Shown here in pieces: positions 31,220 through 42,100 of a stretch of DNA of 64,000 bases (within the stretch, counting starts at the first letter, position 1; every line of letters begins with the position of its first letter). Source of the DNA: Nocardia sp. alder85J (lineage in GTDB: Bacteria; Actinomycetota; Actinomycetes; Mycobacteriales; Mycobacteriaceae); contig NZ_JAIUCZ020000002.1 in assembly GCF_020176955.2 (NCBI RefSeq), positions 1 to 64,000 of the forward strand. Direction: 5' to 3'. A program made the translations under genes and the position numbers. The notes beneath the pieces were generated by a model, which had not been told where the DNA came from, did not search any database, and was given only the letters and a program-made list of their open reading frames with translations.

Positions 31220-31824
31220 GCCGCCGGGTCCTGGTCGCCAGCCGCAACGCGAAGAAGCTGAACGAGTTGCGCCGCATCCTCGCCGAGGACGGCGTGGAGG
31301 GGCTGGAGATCATCGGCCTCGACGAGGTGCCGCCCTACGAGGAGGCCCCCGAGACCGGCGCGACCTTCGAGGAGAACGCGCTGGCGAAGGCCCGCGACGG
31401 CGCCGCTGCCACCGGATTGGCTTGTGTCGCAGACGATTCCGGTATCTCGGTGGACGCGCTCAACGGTATGCCCGGGGTGCTGTCGGCCCGCTGGTCCGGT
31501 GGTCACGGCGACGACGCGGCCAACAACGAACTGCTGCTCGCGCAGTTGCGGGACGTACCCGACGAGCGCCGCGGCGCCCGCTTCGTCTCCGCGTGCGCGC
31601 TGGTGGCCGACGGCCGTGAGGTGGTGATGATCGGGGAATGGCCCGGTCGCGTCGCCCGCGAACCGGCCGGCGCCGGTGGTTTCGGCTACGACCCGTTGTT
31701 CGTCCCCGACGGTGGCGGCGTCTCGGCCGCCGAACTGACTCCCGCCGAGAAGGACGCCGCCTCGCACCGCGGCCGCGCGTTGCGCGCCCTGCTCCCGGCG
31801 CTGGAGCAACTCGCGCAGTCCTGA
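31216..31824 (+). CDS. rdgB: RdgB/HAM1 non-canonical purine NTP pyrophosphatase
   Basis: Predicted 202 residues hydrolysing dITP/XTP-type nucleotides to prevent their incorporation. Motifs are [51 protein letters not shown] and [10 protein letters not shown], with [10 protein letters not shown] at the end. Starts within the RNase PH stop codon. Followed by a bidirectional hairpin. Confidence 0.94.
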   Translation: MSRRVLVASRNAKKLNELRRILAEDGVEGLEIIGLDEVPPYEEAPETGATFEENALAKARDGAAATGLACVADDSGISVDALNGMPGVLSARWSGGHGDDAANNELLLAQLRDVPDERRGARFVSACALVADGREVVMIGEWPGRVAREPAGAGGFGYDPLFVPDGGGVSAAELTPAEKDAASHRGRALRALLPALEQLAQS

Positions 31825-31833
31825 ACCACGGGC

Positions 31834-31859
31834 CCGCGGCCGGGATCACCCGGCCGCGG
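31834..31859. terminator. Hairpin between convergent rdgB and DUF3817 genes
   Basis: A perfect 11-bp stem pairs 31834-31844 (CCGCGGCCGGG) with 31849-31859 around an ATCA loop. It begins nine bases after the rdgB stop. Confidence 0.75.
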
Positions 31860-31867
31860 CGCCGCGG

Positions 31868-32254
31868 TCACAGCCCGTAGGACTGCTTGACCTGCTTGGC
31901 GTTCCAGTGCTCCACGAAGAAGGACAGCAGCGGGATGGTGCCCGCGAGCAGGGTGCCGATGGTGCGGGCCAGCGGCCAGCGGACCTTGATGGCCAGGTCG
32001 GCGGTGACGATCAGATAGACGAAGTACACCCAGCCGTGCACGACGGCGATCCAGTTCGGGGTGTGCACGTCGAAGCCGTACTTCGCGATGATCTCGGCGG
32101 TGAGCAGCAACAGCCAGATACCGGTGGCCCACGCCAGCGTGCGGTAGCGCAGCAGGGCGGGCTTCACCTTCGCGGCGGTGGTCGCGGCCACCGGCCCCGG
32201 CGCCCGCACCTCGGTGCGGCCGGCTGCGGTGTCGGTGGAGTTGTCGGCGCTCAT
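31868..32254 (-). CDS. DUF3817 integral membrane protein (Rv1342c-like)
   Basis: Predicted 128 residues with three to four membrane segments. The family pattern shows in YRTLAWATGIWLLLLTAEI, VVHGWVYFVYL and TIPLLSFFVEHW. Its ATG overlaps the stop of the upstream LprD-like gene by four bases (ATGA), so translation is coupled. It is a divergent paralogue of 5118-5471. Confidence 0.85.
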   Translation of the reverse strand: MSADNSTDTAAGRTEVRAPGPVAATTAAKVKPALLRYRTLAWATGIWLLLLTAEIIAKYGFDVHTPNWIAVVHGWVYFVYLIVTADLAIKVRWPLARTIGTLLAGTIPLLSFFVEHWNAKQVKQSYGL

Positions 32255-32706
32255 CCGGCGCTCCTCTCGGTGTCGCGGGCGTCGAGCCCGGCGGCGCGGA
32301 GCTGCCGGTGCAGATCGCGCGCGTTCAATTCGGCCAGGTACTGGTTGTATTCGTTGAGCACGTGATCGTCGTCGCGGGCCGCGACCGGGCGCTCCGGCAG
32401 GATGCCCGCCGGAATCTCGCGCGGCCCGGCCGGTTTCGCCAGGGTACCGAGCCACCCAGATCGGGGCTGCTCGGGCTCCGCGGCCCGGTCCGGCTGCCCG
32501 GCCTCGCGTTCCAGCCGCACGAAGCGGATGTACGCGAAGACGACGAACCCGGCGAACAACGGCCACTGCAACGCGTAACCGAGATTCTGCGCGGTGCCGC
32601 TCGCGGATTCGAACCGGCCCCACTGCCACCAGCCGAGCCCGAGGCACCCGAGCGCGGCCACGACCACGAACAGGATCAGAGCCGGGCGGCGGTGTGGAGC
32701 GGGCAC
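32251..32706 (-). CDS. Two-segment membrane protein (LprD/Rv1343c-like)
   Basis: Predicted 151 residues with a membrane segment at about 9-26, a second at about 45-62 and a charged cytoplasmic tail containing VLNEYNQYLAELNARD. GTG start. The order and coupling with the DUF3817 gene match Rv1343c-Rv1342c. The single Cys20 lies inside the first hydrophobic stretch, so lipidation is possible but not clear. Function unknown. Confidence 0.8.
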   Translation of the reverse strand: MPAPHRRPALILFVVVAALGCLGLGWWQWGRFESASGTAQNLGYALQWPLFAGFVVFAYIRFVRLEREAGQPDRAAEPEQPRSGWLGTLAKPAGPREIPAGILPERPVAARDDDHVLNEYNQYLAELNARDLHRQLRAAGLDARDTERSAG

Positions 32707-32764
32707 CCCACCACGGTACTCGTCTACTACACCGCAGCGTAGGGCCGGGCACCCGTCGCCGCGC

Positions 32765-33640
32765 TCAGAACTTGTACTCGACCCCGGTCAGCCGCTCGGA
32801 CTGCTCCCACAGCCGCCGTTGCAGGTCCCGGTCCCGGGACAGTTTGCTCGACGATGCCGGGCGGACCGGGCCTCGCGAGCCGAACAGCCAGGTCGGACCC
32901 CAATAGGTGTCCGGGTCGGCGCCGGCGGTGGTGGCGGCGAACAGGCTGGACTCGGCCGCATGTCTGGGGGAGTGGCCGAACACCGCGACCACCGGCTTGG
33001 CGACCCAGTCCAGCGGGGTCTCGGTGCGGGCGAACAGATCGGTGGCGGCGACGCCCGGATGCACGGCGTAGGAGCGCTTCGGCGACCGGGCGTCGGCGAG
33101 CCGGTGCTGGAGTTCGCGGGCGAACATCAGATTCGACAACTTGGCCTGCGCGTAGGCGAGGTTGCGGTGATAGCGGCGGTGTTCGTAGTTCAGATCGTCG
33201 ATCCACAGCTTCGGGGTCTGCCGGTGCGCGATGCTGGCCAGCGTGACCACCCGGTCGCCGATCCGGTCCAGCAGCAGCCCGGTCAGCGCGAAGTGGCCGA
33301 GATGGTTGACGCCCCACTGGGTTTCGAAGCCGTCGGCGGTCCGGGAGAACGGGATGTTCATCAGGCCCGCGTTGTTGATCAGCACGTCGATATCGCCGGT
33401 GGCGTCGGCGAAGGCGCGGACGGAGGCGAGATCGGCGAGGTTCAGCGCGCGCACCCGGACGTCACCGGTGATGCCGTCGGCCACCCGCTGGGCCTTGGCG
33501 GTATCCCGGCAGGCCATGATCACGGTCGCGCCCTTGCCGGCGAGGGCCTCGGTGGTGTGCTTGCCGATGCCGCCGTTGGCGCCGGTGATGACGAAGGTGC
33601 GCCCGGTCTGATCCGGGATGTCGCGGGGCTTCCAGGCCAT
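32765..33640 (-). CDS. Short-chain dehydrogenase/reductase
   Basis: Predicted 291-residue NAD(P)-dependent oxidoreductase of the retinol-dehydrogenase-like SDR group. The cofactor motif TGANGGIGKH (residues 19-28), NNAG (89-92), Ser136 and Tyr163-x3-Lys167 (YAQAK) are all present. The substrate is unknown. It diverges from the MFS transporter gene and shares a 191-bp intergenic region with a palindromic operator. Confidence 0.9.
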   Translation of the reverse strand: MAWKPRDIPDQTGRTFVITGANGGIGKHTTEALAGKGATVIMACRDTAKAQRVADGITGDVRVRALNLADLASVRAFADATGDIDVLINNAGLMNIPFSRTADGFETQWGVNHLGHFALTGLLLDRIGDRVVTLASIAHRQTPKLWIDDLNYEHRRYHRNLAYAQAKLSNLMFARELQHRLADARSPKRSYAVHPGVAATDLFARTETPLDWVAKPVVAVFGHSPRHAAESSLFAATTAGADPDTYWGPTWLFGSRGPVRPASSSKLSRDRDLQRRLWEQSERLTGVEYKF

Positions 33641-33704
33641 GGTTGTCGGACCTCACTGCTGCCGGAGTGGTCGGAGATGTGCTGCCACATTCTTTCACGA
33701 AAAC

Positions 33705-33720
33705 CTTACTCGAGAGTAAG
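33705..33720. promoter_or_regulatory. Palindromic operator between SDR and MFS genes
   Basis: CTTACT and AGTAAG flank CGAG to give a 16-bp inverted repeat, 65 bp upstream of the SDR start and 112 bp upstream of the MFS start. The form is typical of TetR-family operators. No regulator gene is adjacent. Confidence 0.6.
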
Positions 33721-33795
33721 TTCAGGCGATATCGGACGTCGCCGAGGTGGTCGGCTGCCCGGGTGAATGCGCTGTGTGCGATGTTGTGTCTTTGA

Positions 33796-35841
<2,046 letters not shown>

Positions 35842-36019
35842 ATCCGAACGGGGTGCGTGAGTGTGGGTTTCCGGTGCAGAGTGTGCGCGGAGTGAATGTT
35901 CGGTGCGGTGGGTTGCAGGCGTCGCGCGCGGGCGAGTAGGGTCGGCCGCAGCCGATCTGGGGCGGGAGCCGGCCGACCCCGGTGACCAGGTCCGTCGCGC
36001 CGGCGCCGAGGGGATGCGC

Positions 36020-36595
36020 ATGAACCGTTGGGGGCGGGCTCTCGGGAGTGTGTGCGTGATCGGCGGTTTGGGGCTGGGGTTGATGGGGTGCGGGAGTTCC
36101 GGGGGTGGCGGGACGGGATCCGGAAGTAGTACTGCGGTTTCGCCCACGACGCTGGCGCCTGCGCCGACGGGGTTCGATCCTTGTTCGGATGTGTTGAAGC
36201 CGGTGCTGGATTCGGAGCAGCTGCACGGCATGGAAAAAGACGATTCCAATGGGAACGGGGGTACTCAGTGGAGGGGGTGCATGTGGATCCAATCCGACGG
36301 GTACACCGTGTCTATTCGAACTACGAATATCACGTTGCCGATGGTGCGTGCCAATGCCGGTTTCAAGGTCGCCGAAGAGTTGACCATCGGTGGACGGGCG
36401 GCTATCACCTATCACGACAGTGATGCTACGGATGTGAGCCACGATTGCATACTGGATGTCCAGATCAAAGGTGGCAGTGTCGAATTCAACCTGAACAATC
36501 CGGCATCGAATCGTCGCACGGGATCGACAGACACGTGTGAGATCGGCAAAAGCCTGGCGGGCAAGGTTGTTCCGCTGATTCCCGCGACGGCCTGA
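36020..36595 (+). CDS. DUF3558-type lipoprotein
   Basis: Predicted 191-residue exported lipoprotein. The lipobox LMGC places the lipidated Cys at residue 24 after a basic and hydrophobic leader. A Gly/Ser/Thr-rich linker precedes a globular domain with FDPCSDVL, a second Cys in WRGCMWIQ and two more near the C-terminus, typical of DUF3558. ATG 36020 was preferred over ATG 36014 because GAGGGG lies six bases before it. DUF3558 lipoproteins commonly head PPE/EspG cassettes in Nocardia (general recollection). A codon-use difference (more G/T-ending codons) sets it apart from its flanks. Confidence 0.85.
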   Translation: MNRWGRALGSVCVIGGLGLGLMGCGSSGGGGTGSGSSTAVSPTTLAPAPTGFDPCSDVLKPVLDSEQLHGMEKDDSNGNGGTQWRGCMWIQSDGYTVSIRTTNITLPMVRANAGFKVAEELTIGGRAAITYHDSDATDVSHDCILDVQIKGGSVEFNLNNPASNRRTGSTDTCEIGKSLAGKVVPLIPATA

Positions 36596-36653
36596 GCTCG
36601 AAGGGGTCTCGAATGAAATCGACAGACTATTTCCGGCGACAGGACTGATTCGG

Positions 36654-37166
36654 ATGGCAGAATCTGAAGCACCTGCGCCCCGGCCGTTGGCTGAACTGAT
36701 TTCTCGGGCGAGGGATGGTCAGCTCAATGTGAACTTCACCTCCGACATGCGGGTGAATGCCGAGGAATTCGCCTATATCATTCGTGATTGTGATGCCTTC
36801 AAAGAGTCGATCCGAAAGCTGCAGCAGATTGCGAAGGAGGTTTCGGACCAGAAGAAATGGGGTCTCGGTGAGGATCAGGCGCGACTGACATCGGCGACCA
36901 CACTGGTCCACAGATTCCGTGCCAAAGCCGCATCCGTGGATGCAGGCAAGGACGGCTCGAACAATGTCCGTGACATCCTGGAGCAGCACTACCAGATCGT
37001 CGACGCACTACAGGAACTCCACCGCACGATCGCACAACGGTACGTCGAGGCCGATCAGGTGTTCGCGGCGCGGTACAACGAACTGATGGCGGACATGCCG
37101 CCGAGTTCGATCGGCACCGCGCCGGTGCAGGGACCGATGCAGACCGGGGAAGGGAACTGGCGATGA
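36654..37166 (+). CDS. Helical type VII secretion-like partner protein with YxxxD motif
   Basis: Predicted 170 residues, mostly helical. A WGLG turn lies at 69-72 between two long helices, and RYVEADQVF (Tyr130-Asp134) fits the YxxxD/E export signal of type VII substrates; YQIVD at 113-117 is a second match. The tail after 148 is Pro/Gly-rich. Its stop overlaps the PPE-like gene by four bases (ATGA). By position and shape it is the likely heterodimer partner of the PPE-like protein, occupying the place of PE. It is not recognisable as classical PE. Confidence 0.75.
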   Translation: MAESEAPAPRPLAELISRARDGQLNVNFTSDMRVNAEEFAYIIRDCDAFKESIRKLQQIAKEVSDQKKWGLGEDQARLTSATTLVHRFRAKAASVDAGKDGSNNVRDILEQHYQIVDALQELHRTIAQRYVEADQVFAARYNELMADMPPSSIGTAPVQGPMQTGEGNWR

Positions 37167-38362
37167 GCGTGTCGAACGAGCCGCCGCACATTCAGGACCA
37201 CGAGAACCCGTTCGGGTTCAGTCACCGGGACCTCTACGACGCCTTCCATCCGCAGGACACCACCGACGCCCACAACGCCGCCGACAAGTACGACCACATG
37301 GCCCGATCCTGGGCCGCCGATGTCGCCACCTTCGCCGCCCGGATCCAGCGTTCCAGCGCCTCCGCCTGGGAGGGGCCGGCCGCCGAGGCGTCCCGCGAAG
37401 CGATCAACACCTATGCCCAGCGGGCGCAGGATCTGACCCCCGCGCTGATGGCCCTGGCCGAACAGGTGACCACGGCGGCGATCGGAATCGTCAACACCAA
37501 GAAGGGCGTCGAACCGGAACCACAGACCACGGTCGGCCCCTGGTACAAGCATGCCTTCAACACCGACGGCTGGGATTTCCTGTATCACGGCCCGCGCTCG
37601 GTCTCGAAGATCAACGAGGCCAAGGAGAAGGCCCAGGCCGCGATGCAGAACAACTATCTGGTCGACTTCGTCCGCGCCGATTCGCGAATCCCGGTCCTCC
37701 CCGAACCGGTCTCGCCGGCGAACCCGCTGTATTCCTGGCAGCCCGGCCAGAGCGGCATCGACCACGGACCCGCCGGTCCCGGCGGCAGCGGGCACACCGG
37801 CCCGGACAGCAACGGCCCCAGCGGTTCCGGTGATCACGGCGACGAACACGACACCTCCGACCAGCCCACCGGCGCGAGCGGTTCGTCCTCGGACGCCACC
37901 TCACCGGATCGCCGGGACGACCCCTCCGCTGGGCCCCGTGGCCTCGGCCCGGACGACACTCGTTCGGCCGGAACGAATCCCGGCGACAGCCTGACCAGGC
38001 CGACAGGGGTGGACCCCACCGGCCTGCCCGGTGGCGGCTACGGCGGCGGAGGCCACGGCCCCGGCAGCGAATCCCCCGGCGCCACCCCCGGCCGCAGCCT
38101 CCCCGGAAAGCCCATGGCACCAGGCACTTCCGTACGACCGATGGCCGCCCGCGCCGGCGCCCCGGGCGTCCCCGGCATGGGTATGCCCGCGATGGCCCCG
38201 CCCGGAAAGGGGAAGTCCGAGGAGGACGACCGGACGCACAACACTCCGGATTGGCTGAAGAACAAGAAGAACACCGAAGAACTCCTGGGCACACCCCCGC
38301 GCACCCTGCCCGGTGGTGTGATCGGCGCCGAAGATCCCGCACCCGCCCCGGACAATCCCTGA
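37163..38362 (+). CDS. PPE-like type VII secretion substrate
   Basis: Predicted 399 residues. The N-terminal 150 form helical hairpins with a WEG turn (69-71, SSASAWEGPAAEAS), as in WXG/PPE proteins. Residues 185-330 are low-complexity Gly/Pro/Asp/Ser, followed by a MPGMGMPAMAPPGKGKSEEDD segment region and a charged end. ATG overlaps the upstream gene. The classic N-terminal Pro-Pro-Glu appears loosely as NEPPHI. Probably exported with its partner through an ESX system encoded elsewhere. Confidence 0.78.
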   Translation: MSVSNEPPHIQDHENPFGFSHRDLYDAFHPQDTTDAHNAADKYDHMARSWAADVATFAARIQRSSASAWEGPAAEASREAINTYAQRAQDLTPALMALAEQVTTAAIGIVNTKKGVEPEPQTTVGPWYKHAFNTDGWDFLYHGPRSVSKINEAKEKAQAAMQNNYLVDFVRADSRIPVLPEPVSPANPLYSWQPGQSGIDHGPAGPGGSGHTGPDSNGPSGSGDHGDEHDTSDQPTGASGSSSDATSPDRRDDPSAGPRGLGPDDTRSAGTNPGDSLTRPTGVDPTGLPGGGYGGGGHGPGSESPGATPGRSLPGKPMAPGTSVRPMAARAGAPGVPGMGMPAMAPPGKGKSEEDDRTHNTPDWLKNKKNTEELLGTPPRTLPGGVIGAEDPAPAPDNP

Positions 38363-38365
38363 CCG

Positions 38366-39118
38366 ATGGCAAGTGAATGGGATTGGGAACCGGATGATTT
38401 CGCGGTCCTCTGGCACAGCGACGCCCACGATCGCTTCCCCCGGCCGCTGGCCTACACCAGCCGATTCCGCACCGTCGGCGGTGTGGCCGCGCACCGAGAT
38501 GCCGTCCACACCCGCTACGACCGGGACGAAATCGAGCGCATCCGCCTGGCCTTCCACACGCTGGACGCCGCCGACCTGCGCATCGAGATACGCGGTGATT
38601 CGTCGAGTCTCGGCAACGGAACGCCCCGCGAGTACCGAGTGCTGGGCGCCCGCACCGCCCAGCACGCCGTCCTGCTCACCCAGACGGCCACCGTCGGGGT
38701 GGACGGCCACATCCGCTGCCGGATCTTCCGCCCCGACGACCTCGCCCCACGCCTGGCCCACATTCTGCCCCGGCATCCGGCGGGCGCCGAGCCGCCGGAA
38801 ACCTTCCACCGCACCGACCTCACCACCGCCGCCGCACCCGACGACCACCGCCCCGACCCACGGCGTCGCCTGCACCGCCGTACCCACCGCGCCGACGGCG
38901 GCGGCGTCGCAGCCCTGACCACAGGCGCTCTCTACGCCGACCCGGCCCCCCGATACACCACCCAGTGGCTGGACATCCCCGGCGACGGCCGCTACCTGCA
39001 ACAACTGTCCGCCGACCACCTCACCCTCCGCCCGGTCGCCGTCACCGACCTCACCGCGCTGTTCGCCGGTTGGATCGACCACACGCTGCAACGCCGCCGC
39101 GACAACGAATCCTGGTGA
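38366..39118 (+). CDS. EspG-like ESX secretion-associated chaperone
   Basis: Predicted 250 residues, opening with the EspG-like WEPDDFAVLWH and ending with PGDGRYLQQ and LTALFAGWIDHTLQ. EspG proteins bind the tip of PPE proteins in the cytosol and keep PE-PPE pairs export-competent. It starts three bases after the PPE-like gene. Family assignment rests on the opening, layout and context, not on a search. Confidence 0.75.
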   Translation: MASEWDWEPDDFAVLWHSDAHDRFPRPLAYTSRFRTVGGVAAHRDAVHTRYDRDEIERIRLAFHTLDAADLRIEIRGDSSSLGNGTPREYRVLGARTAQHAVLLTQTATVGVDGHIRCRIFRPDDLAPRLAHILPRHPAGAEPPETFHRTDLTTAAAPDDHRPDPRRRLHRRTHRADGGGVAALTTGALYADPAPRYTTQWLDIPGDGRYLQQLSADHLTLRPVAVTDLTALFAGWIDHTLQRRRDNESW

Positions 39119-39141
39119 CCGGCAGCACTCGGATGCCGGTG

Positions 39142-42100
39142 TCAGCCGGCGCGGCGTCTGGCGCGTTGGATCACTTCCGCATCGGTGACCGCGTACGCCG
39201 GGTGGTGGCTCAGGCACATCGGCACCGTGATCCGCTCGAAGCTTGCGCCTTCGGTCGCGCCGTAGAAGTGGCCTGCCGGTAGTCCCGAAATATGCTCTGT
39301 TCGAACACTTTCGGCCTGCATCAGCGTGATTGCCACCTCGGCTTCCACCGATTCGTCGAGCCTTCCGACGAATCCGGTGGTCGCGCTGCCGGTCACCGTG
39401 GGGTGCAACGCATGTGGGGACCGGGTCGCGTAGACCATGCCGAGTCCGTACTCGTGGGCCCGGGTGGCCAGCTTCAGCGCGCTCTCGGCCGATGCTGCGC
39501 GGCCGTGTGCCGGTACGAACACCTCGGCGTCGTCCAGTACGAGCAGCCCGCGCAACGGCCGATCGTCGGCGGCGTTGTGACCGACCCATTCGAGCAGCGC
39601 CGATTGCAACTGATCGACGAACGTCTGCCGCTGGTCGTCGTCGGGCAGACCGACGAAACTGACGACGGAGATGCGGGCGCGTCTACCCGCGGCCGGTGTC
39701 AACAGAGCAGCCGGGTCCAGCTGCTCGCCCGTTCCGCCGAATACAGGATCGTCCGCGAGACCCCGGGCCATGTCGGAGGCCCGCCGGGCCGCATTGCGAA
39801 TCGTGCTCGCCCCGTCGGGCAGATCCGCCAGCAGCGCCACGAAATCCCGGAAACTACTCCCACCACGATGGGCGAAGTAGGTCGCCGCCTGCCGCAATAT
39901 CATTGCGCCCGTCTCGATCTGACGCTCGGACAACCCCGATCGCGGTAGCAGACTCGCCACCGAGGCATCCAGCGCCGCCCCGAATCGCTCCGGATCACCG
40001 AGCGCAGCGTGGAAGTCGGGCAGTGGATTCGGCACGAGCGCCCGCCCGTCCTCGCGGCCGGGCGTCCATACCACCACGTCGGTGTTCTCCAGATATTCGG
40101 CCGCCCGCTCGGCATCGTGACTGCCCCAGCCCGCCGGAGGCGCCGGCCACGGGTCACCCGACCGGGTCAACTCGTCGCGGGTGTCGATCACAACCGACGA
40201 AATACCTTGTAACGCCGCCCCTTCCACCAGCCGGCGAAGCAGGATGGTGCTACCCGACCGGTTCCCGCCGAGAATCACGGTGCTCCGGCGCAACAGGGCG
40301 AGCGGAACCCGAAATTCGCCCCCACCGTCGGTGATCCGCCCGAGACCCACGGCCTGCACCTCACCCGATCCGATTCGCGCCCCCGACCCTGTGCCGGCCT
40401 TCGCCGCCCCGGGAACCCGTTCGAGCGGAATCGCTCCCGCCGCACCGGCTGCGGTTCGCGATGCCGGCGCGGTGCCAGCCTGCGTCTCCTCGGTGACGCG
40501 CTCGAGCCGGAGCGGCGCTGCGTCGCCAAGTGCGGTGGGAGATGCCGGTGTACCGGTCCGCGTCTCTCCGGCCGTCCGTTCGTGGCGGACCGTCGCCGCG
40601 TCGATGGGTGTGGCTGTCGGTGCGGTACCGGTCTGCGCCGTCTCCGCGGTCCGCTCGTGACGGACCGCTGCTGGCTCGCTGGATGTGGTGGTAGAGGCCG
40701 ATGCCGTGCCCGTCTGTGTCTCCTCGGCGGTTTCCTCGATGCGTATCACCGCCGTCTCTCCGGGAATGGTCAGAGACGTTGGCACAGTGCCGGGTTCCAC
40801 GTCGATGGGGATCCGCTCGCCACGGATCGCAGCCGCTTCACCGGGTGGGATCAGGGTCGTCGGCGACGTGGCGGGTTTTGCTTCTCCGGTGGCCTGCTCG
40901 ACGTGCGTCGCCGCTCTTTCACCGGGGGTGGTTCGAGGCGGCGGTGTCGCGGCCGCGGTCACCTCGCCGCCGATTCGCTCGACGCGCGTGGCCGGTGTTC
41001 CTCCGGCCGCGGCAGTGGGCGCCGTGCGGGTCTTCGCCCTGCGGTAGATGCCGGTGGACGGCGGTGCGGCCGAACGTGACTCGGACCTGGCCGGATCGGT
41101 GTCGGGGGTCGGCGCGTCGCCGGGGGGATCGGGCACCGGCGGGGTCAGTGCGCGGGTGAGCAGGTCCGAGCGGGTCGCCGGTCGGCGGCGGTCGAGCCAG
41201 CCTTCGAATCCGGCTGGGGAATCGGTGAGCAGCGTATCCAGTGCGGCGAACACCCGGAGGTCCTCCTCCGAGATCGGCGCCACCACACCGCCTGCCGCGT
41301 GGAAGGCGGTGAGCATCTCGGCGGTGGCCTGCCCCGGCGGGAACGGTGTGTTCCGCACCACCACGAGATGGCGTGTGCCCGAACCCGGTTGGATCTCCGC
41401 GTCGAGGGCCGCCGCGCGTAATCGGGTCAGCACCGCGCGGGCATCGGTGTGGCCGATGGATCGGAAACTCCAGTGCTCCTCGGCGCCGGTCGCCTCGTCG
41501 AGTGTGCGGCGCAGGCGGGCATGCAGGGCCGAGCGCGGCCCGGTGGTGGCGTCGACGGCCGGATCCTGTGTGGCGCTGTGCTGTTCCAGCACGTGGCAGT
41601 GCAGCGCCGCGGCGAGCAGTGCGGACATCCGCTCGTCCTCGTCGCGGGGATCCAGTGGCGTCACCACGTCCGCGGCTCGGCGCAGGCGCTCGAATTCGGC
41701 ATCGAGGGCCGTGGGATCGCCGGGCTGGGGAATCACCGAGGCGGGCCGTGTGCCCGGTGGCGCGAAATGCTCCAGCTCGGTGATCGTGTCGTGGTCCAGG
41801 CACTGTCGCACGTGGTCGTGGACGTCGCGCAGCAGCCGCAGCGGGGTGTGGTCCGCGGCGGTCCGGTCCTCGAAGGCCAGTGGGGAGACCGGCCAACCCG
41901 GCCGGGGCGGCTCGAATCCGATCTCCTCGTAGCGCGTCGCCAGGCGCCGTTCGACGAGTGTGCGCGCCGTGTCCGCGCCGGGCAGCGCGGCGGACAGTTC
42001 GAGCAGCATGAAGGGCACGTCGGCATTCACCGTGTGCTGCACGAGGAGTCGGCTCGCCCCCGGGCCGCCGGCGGCCACCAGGATCGCGCGTTCGGCCTGC

